Program-made: the position numbers and the translations under genes
Notes under the pieces: generated by a model
What the model saw: only the letters and a program-made list of their open reading frames with translations
What the model was told of the DNA's origin: nothing
Database searches by the model: none
Source of the DNA: Panacagrimonas perspica
GTDB lineage: Bacteria; Pseudomonadota; Gammaproteobacteria; Nevskiales; Nevskiaceae
Assembly (NCBI RefSeq): GCF_004364935.1
Contig: NZ_SOBT01000009.1
Coordinates: 62,001-126,000, forward strand
DNA: 64,000 nucleotides
Reading direction: 5' to 3'
Part shown: one piece after another, positions 60,430-64,000 of the stretch
Layout of the letters: the number at the start of each line of letters is the position of its first letter
Position numbering within the stretch: the first letter of the stretch is position 1

Positions 60430-61566
60430 TCAGGGCGCGTAGATGCCGCCGAGCGATGTGGCGCGACGCGCACCCGTCACCGACGGCAGATTTCCACTCT
60501 CTCCGCGAAGGCGCCGGCAGGCCAGCCACGCGAAGGCACTGGCCTCCACAGCCTGGGGATCGAGCCCTCGCGCCGCCGAATCTTCGACCACCACGTCCGG
60601 CAACAGCGCGCGCAAGAGTGCCATCAGGAATGCGTTGCGTGTGCCGCCGCCGCACGCGATGAGCCTCCGCGTCCGGGGTGCGTGCCGAAGCAGCGCGCTT
60701 GCGACGGTCGACGCCGTGAGTTCGCACAGCGTGCGCTGGACGTTCGCCGGATCGCGCTGCGCGAGCTGCACGTCGCGTGCCTCCAGCCATCCCAGGTTGA
60801 ACAATCCGCGGCCGGTGCTCTTCGGAATGTCGCGCTCGAAGTACGGCTCGGCCAGACAAGCGCGTAGCAAGTCGTCGTCGATCTCGCCCGACGCGGCCCA
60901 GGCGCCGTCGCGGTCGCAGGTCTGCTGGAGGTGACGCTCGATCCACTCGTCCATCAGGCAGTTGGCGGGGCCGCAATCGAAGCCGCGCACCTTGCCCGCG
61001 TCGGCATCCGGCATCAGCGTGAGATTGGCGATGCCGCCGAGGTTCAACACGGCCCGTGGCTCCGCAGCGTCCGCGAACTGCGCGTGATGAAAGACCGGCA
61101 GCAGCGGAGCGCCCTGCCCCCCGAGCGCAACGTCGGCGCGCCGGAAGTCGGCCACGACGGTCAGTCCGGTACGGACCGCGATTCGGGATGGATCGCCGAG
61201 CTGAAGGCTGTTGCCGATGGTGACGGCGTCGTGGAAGACCGTCTGCCCGTGGCTGCCGATCGCGCGTATGGAATCGGCTCTGTCGCCAGCTCGTTCGATC
61301 AGGGCGAGCGCGGTATCGGCGAACGCGTCGGCGACGGCACGATCGAGCTGGGCGTAACGCGCCAGCGAAACCGGCGTGGCCTCCCGGCTCAGGTCGACGA
61401 GTTCGCTACGCAGATCCGCCGTGTAGTGACCCGAGTGAGAGGCGAGGACGCGAACGAAGCGCCCTTCCTTGAACTCCGCGAGAACGGCGTCGATGCCGTC
61501 CTGGCTGGTTCCCGACATCAACCCGATGTACTGCTCCACCGGACCTGCCGCGAAGAGATCCGTCAC
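60430..61566 (-). CDS. anmK: Anhydro-N-acetylmuramic acid kinase
   Basis: Phosphorylates anhydroMurNAc from recycled cell wall to MurNAc-6-phosphate. 378 residues from a GTG at 61566 (position chosen as the last start before QYIGLMSGTSQDGIDAVL, the ATP motif); an in-frame reading extends further upstream into the previous gene and is unlikely. Other motifs: SHGQTVFHD, the metal-site DFRRADVALGGQGAPLLP, NLGGIANLT and DCGPANCLMDEW. It lies 34 bases after the M23 peptidase gene, coupling cell-wall cutting and recycling. Confidence 0.94.
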   Translation of the reverse strand: MTDLFAAGPVEQYIGLMSGTSQDGIDAVLAEFKEGRFVRVLASHSGHYTADLRSELVDLSREATPVSLARYAQLDRAVADAFADTALALIERAGDRADSIRAIGSHGQTVFHDAVTIGNSLQLGDPSRIAVRTGLTVVADFRRADVALGGQGAPLLPVFHHAQFADAAEPRAVLNLGGIANLTLMPDADAGKVRGFDCGPANCLMDEWIERHLQQTCDRDGAWAASGEIDDDLLRACLAEPYFERDIPKSTGRGLFNLGWLEARDVQLAQRDPANVQRTLCELTASTVASALLRHAPRTRRLIACGGGTRNAFLMALLRALLPDVVVEDSAARGLDPQAVEASAFAWLACRRLRGESGNLPSVTGARRATSLGGIYAP

Positions 61567-61600
61567 TTCGCGGCCAACGCCATGTCCGGACGCCCCGATA

Positions 61601-62965
61601 TCAGGGCGTGGCGGCGGAAATTGCGGGCAGGATGGCGGCCGGCGCCTGCGCAACGCGCGGGGCACGAGCCGATTCGATCTGCGCGATCAGCGGCACGATC
61701 TGCGACTGGAACTTGGGCAGCTGCGCGCGGGCGATCGGGTTGGCACGCGGCATCACGATGTTCACCGGGTTCTTGTGGACGCCGTTGACGCGGAATTCGT
61801 AATGCAGATGCGGTGCGGTGGCGAGACCCGAGGCGCCGACGTAGCCGATCACCTGTCCCTGCTTCACCTTGGCTCCGGCCTTCATGCCGGCGCGAAACCG
61901 CGACATGTGCGCGTAGAGCGTCTCGTACTGCTGACCGTGCTGGAGGATCACGACGCGACCGTAGCCGCCCTTGTTGCCGATGAAGGCCACCTTGCCGTCA
62001 CCCGTCGCCTTGATCGGCGTGCCGGAGCTGGCGGCGTAATCCACGCCCTTGTGGGCCCGGATGGTGTTGAGGATGGGGTGGCGACGGCGCAGGTTGAACG
62101 GCGAGCTGACACGCACCACGTCGAGCGGGGTACGGAAGAACGCCTTGCGCAGCGACTGCCCGTCCGGCGTGTAGAACGCCGAGCGCCCTTCGCCGTCCTT
62201 GAAGCGGACCGCGCGATGAACCTTGCCCTGGTTGACGAATTCCGCCGCGAGCATGTCGCCGTCACGCAGCTTCACGCCATCCTTGTAGAGCTCTTCCATG
62301 ACGACGGTGAAACGGTCGCCGTCACGAAGGTCGAGCGCGAAGTCGATGTCGTAGCGGAACAGCTCCGCCAGTTCCATCACCATCCGGACCGGCAGGCCCG
62401 CTTTCTGGCCGGCGATGAACAGCGAGCTGTCGATGGTGCCGGTGATGGTGCGCGTGCTGCGCGCCAGGTCCGCCGTCAGGGTATTCGCTTCGAAATGATC
62501 GCCAACGCGCTCCACGTGCAGAGTGCGCAGATCGTCCAGTTCGTAGCGAAGCTCGAGAAGGTCGTCACCGGACTTTCGGATCTCCAGCGTGTCGCCGGCC
62601 TTGATCCGCTTGAGCTGGCGAGCGTCGGGTCCGAGTTCGAGGATCGACATCCACTGAGCGGTGTCCAGGCCTTCCGTCTCGAAGACCGTCGAGAGCGTCT
62701 CGCCCGGTTCGATGCGGACCGAACTCCACTCGCTGGCTTCGGGGACGACCAGCGGATCCGAGACAGCCGACTGGATCGCCTGTTCGTAGGCCACAGCCTC
62801 CGCGATCGCGACGTCCTCCGAAAAACTCGGGGTCGACAGGTCTCGCTTGGCAATACTTTCTCGTGAAACCAGGATCGCTAGCCCCACCACGCATACCGAG
62901 GCGGCCAAAACGATCCTTCTTGCCGAACGGGGTGACCGATCGACTGAGCTATAATCCAGCTTCAT
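61601..62965 (-). CDS. mepM: M23 family murein DD-endopeptidase, MepM-like
   Basis: 454-residue envelope endopeptidase that cleaves cross-links. N-terminal anchor (RIVLAASVCVVGLAILVS), an OapA/LysM-like region with EPGETLSTVFETEGLD, and a C-terminal LytM domain with zinc ligands in RAHKGVDYAASSGTPI, LYAHMSRF and HLHYEFRVNG, all intact, so it should be active, unlike EnvC. It is divergent from tyrS; the arrangement M23-anmK opposite tyrS occurs in pseudomonads too. Confidence 0.94.
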   Translation of the reverse strand: MKLDYSSVDRSPRSARRIVLAASVCVVGLAILVSRESIAKRDLSTPSFSEDVAIAEAVAYEQAIQSAVSDPLVVPEASEWSSVRIEPGETLSTVFETEGLDTAQWMSILELGPDARQLKRIKAGDTLEIRKSGDDLLELRYELDDLRTLHVERVGDHFEANTLTADLARSTRTITGTIDSSLFIAGQKAGLPVRMVMELAELFRYDIDFALDLRDGDRFTVVMEELYKDGVKLRDGDMLAAEFVNQGKVHRAVRFKDGEGRSAFYTPDGQSLRKAFFRTPLDVVRVSSPFNLRRRHPILNTIRAHKGVDYAASSGTPIKATGDGKVAFIGNKGGYGRVVILQHGQQYETLYAHMSRFRAGMKAGAKVKQGQVIGYVGASGLATAPHLHYEFRVNGVHKNPVNIVMPRANPIARAQLPKFQSQIVPLIAQIESARAPRVAQAPAAILPAISAATP

Positions 62966-63190
62966 CCTGTTGACTCGATTGAGACTTTCGTCCGCTGAAC
63001 GTATCCAGCGGGCCAGCCCGGCGCATTAGTTGTAAGACGCGGGTTGCAACTCGGGCGAAACAGGGGCGTAAAGAACCATAAATCCACAGGTCGCGCAAGG
63101 CTTTCCTGCGGGTCTCTGTTCCATTACCTGAGCATTCGCCGACGGACGGTTTCGAACTGACCTCGGACAAAAAACCGCCGAAAACCCCTT

Positions 63191-64000
63191 ATGTCCCTCG
63201 CAGAACTCGAACGCGGTACCTCCGAAATTCTTCCCCTCGAAGAGTTTCGTTCACGGATCAAAGAAGCGGCTCAGAAGGGCACTCGCCTTCGCATCAAAGC
63301 CGGCTTCGACCCCACCGCGCGCGACCTCCACCTGGGCCATACGGTTCTTCTGAACAAGATGCGTGCCTTTCAGGACGCCGGCCACGAGGCGGTGTTCCTG
63401 ATCGGCGATTTCACCGGGATGATCGGCGACCCGACCGGCAAGAACGAGACGCGCAAGCCGCTGACGCGCGCCGACGTCGAAGCCAACGCCCAGACCTACC
63501 GCGATCAGGTGTTCAAGGTGCTGGACCCCGAGCGCACCACGGTGGTGTTCAACTCTCACTGGCTGGACAAGCTCGGCACCGATGGCCTGATCCGTCTCGC
63601 GGCGCAGCAGACGGTGGCGCGCATGCTCGAGCGCGACGATTTCTCGAACCGCTACAAGGGCGGCCAACCGATCGCCATCCACGAGTTCCTGTATCCGCTG
63701 CTGCAGGGCTACGACTCGGTGGAGCTGAAAGCCGATGTCGAACTCGGCGGCAACGACCAGAAATTCAACCTGCTGATGGGCCGCCATCTTCAGCAGGCCT
63801 ATGGGCAGAGGCCGCAGTGCGTGCTCACGGTGCCGATCCTCGAAGGCCTGGACGGCGTGAACAAGATGAGCAAGTCGCTCAACAACTACATCGGCGTGAA
63901 GGATCCGGCGCCGGAGATGTTCGGCAAGATCATGTCGATCTCCGACACGCTGATGTGGCGGTACTACGAGCTGTTGTCGTTCAAGCCGCTGGCCGAGGTC
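63191..64000 (+). CDS. tyrS: Tyrosyl-tRNA synthetase (partial, 3' end off window)
   Basis: First 270 codons of tyrosyl-tRNA synthetase. The HIGH-like motif is HLGHTVLL near residue 47 and KMSKS is present ([12 protein letters not shown]), spaced as in the TyrRZ-like bacterial form. [15 protein letters not shown] lies between. The ATG at 63191 opens MSLAELERG. An exact TATAAT at 62950-62955 on this strand is a possible -10, but no -35 fits and it lies inside the divergent gene's start. Anticodon-binding and S4-like domains would be beyond the edge. Confidence 0.95.
   Translation, partial: MSLAELERGTSEILPLEEFRSRIKEAAQKGTRLRIKAGFDPTARDLHLGHTVLLNKMRAFQDAGHEAVFLIGDFTGMIGDPTGKNETRKPLTRADVEANAQTYRDQVFKVLDPERTTVVFNSHWLDKLGTDGLIRLAAQQTVARMLERDDFSNRYKGGQPIAIHEFLYPLLQGYDSVELKADVELGGNDQKFNLLMGRHLQQAYGQRPQCVLTVPILEGLDGVNKMSKSLNNYIGVKDPAPEMFGKIMSISDTLMWRYYELLSFKPLAEV

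Noticed and set aside
62950-62955. Perfect TATAAT on the plus strand as the tyrS promoter
   Set aside because: No -35 at 16-18 bases, and it lies in the divergent gene's first codons about 240 bases from tyrS. It remains possible but unsupported.

Overview
This is about 64 kb of high-GC chromosomal DNA with dense bacterial coding. The gene set fits a Gammaproteobacterium near the Xanthomonadales/Nevskiales: hisBHAF-hisE followed by tatABC, the yibN-grxC-secB-gpsA block, three-subunit pntAA-pntAB-pntB, glnK-amtB, a DesT-type desaturase locus, FadL, DUF1329 and YCF48/RND genes. This placement is inference from gene content. No phage, integrase, IS transposase, CRISPR array, rRNA or tRNA gene was found. 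The mobile-like content is six paired REP palindromes (BIMEs), each within about 20 bases of a stop codon.

Left part (1-9.5 kb): eight minus-strand genes for flavin, di-iron and NAD(P) redox enzymes and hydrolases (luciferase-like oxidoreductase, dienelactone hydrolase-like, FMN alpha-hydroxyacid oxidase, two SDRs, a Baeyer-Villiger-type FAD monooxygenase, a ferritin-like di-iron protein and a PF10118 protein). They diverge from a FabR-like TetR regulator across a near-perfect 12-bp inverted-repeat operator. The cluster looks like an uncharacterised inducible pathway for a hydrophobic substrate.

9.5-36 kb is mostly housekeeping: an LpxL-type acyltransferase, dtd, histidine genes (hisI is missing from its usual slot), Tat export, aroE/hemB, a sterol-desaturase-family enzyme, an ECF sigma/RskA pair, gpsA-secB-grxC-rhodanese, EnvC, mscL, transhydrogenase, and the GDP-mannose genes manC/manB.

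36-51 kb: fadL, desT and desCB with two DesT-like palindromes; a MoxR ATPase; GST; a His-rich TetR; a DUF3336 patatin; MltD; a proline iminopeptidase; and an overlapping radical-SAM/UdgX-fusion pair likely acting on DNA.

51-64 kb: a lipoprotein, a YCF48 protein overlapping an RND/MMPL exporter, amtB with an unusual roughly 100-residue Ala/Pro/Glu/Lys extension, glnK with a sigma-54 promoter and a perfect NtrC palindrome, priA (apparently lacking its winged-helix domain, with a DnaA box upstream), anmK, a MepM-type endopeptidase and a truncated tyrS at the right edge.
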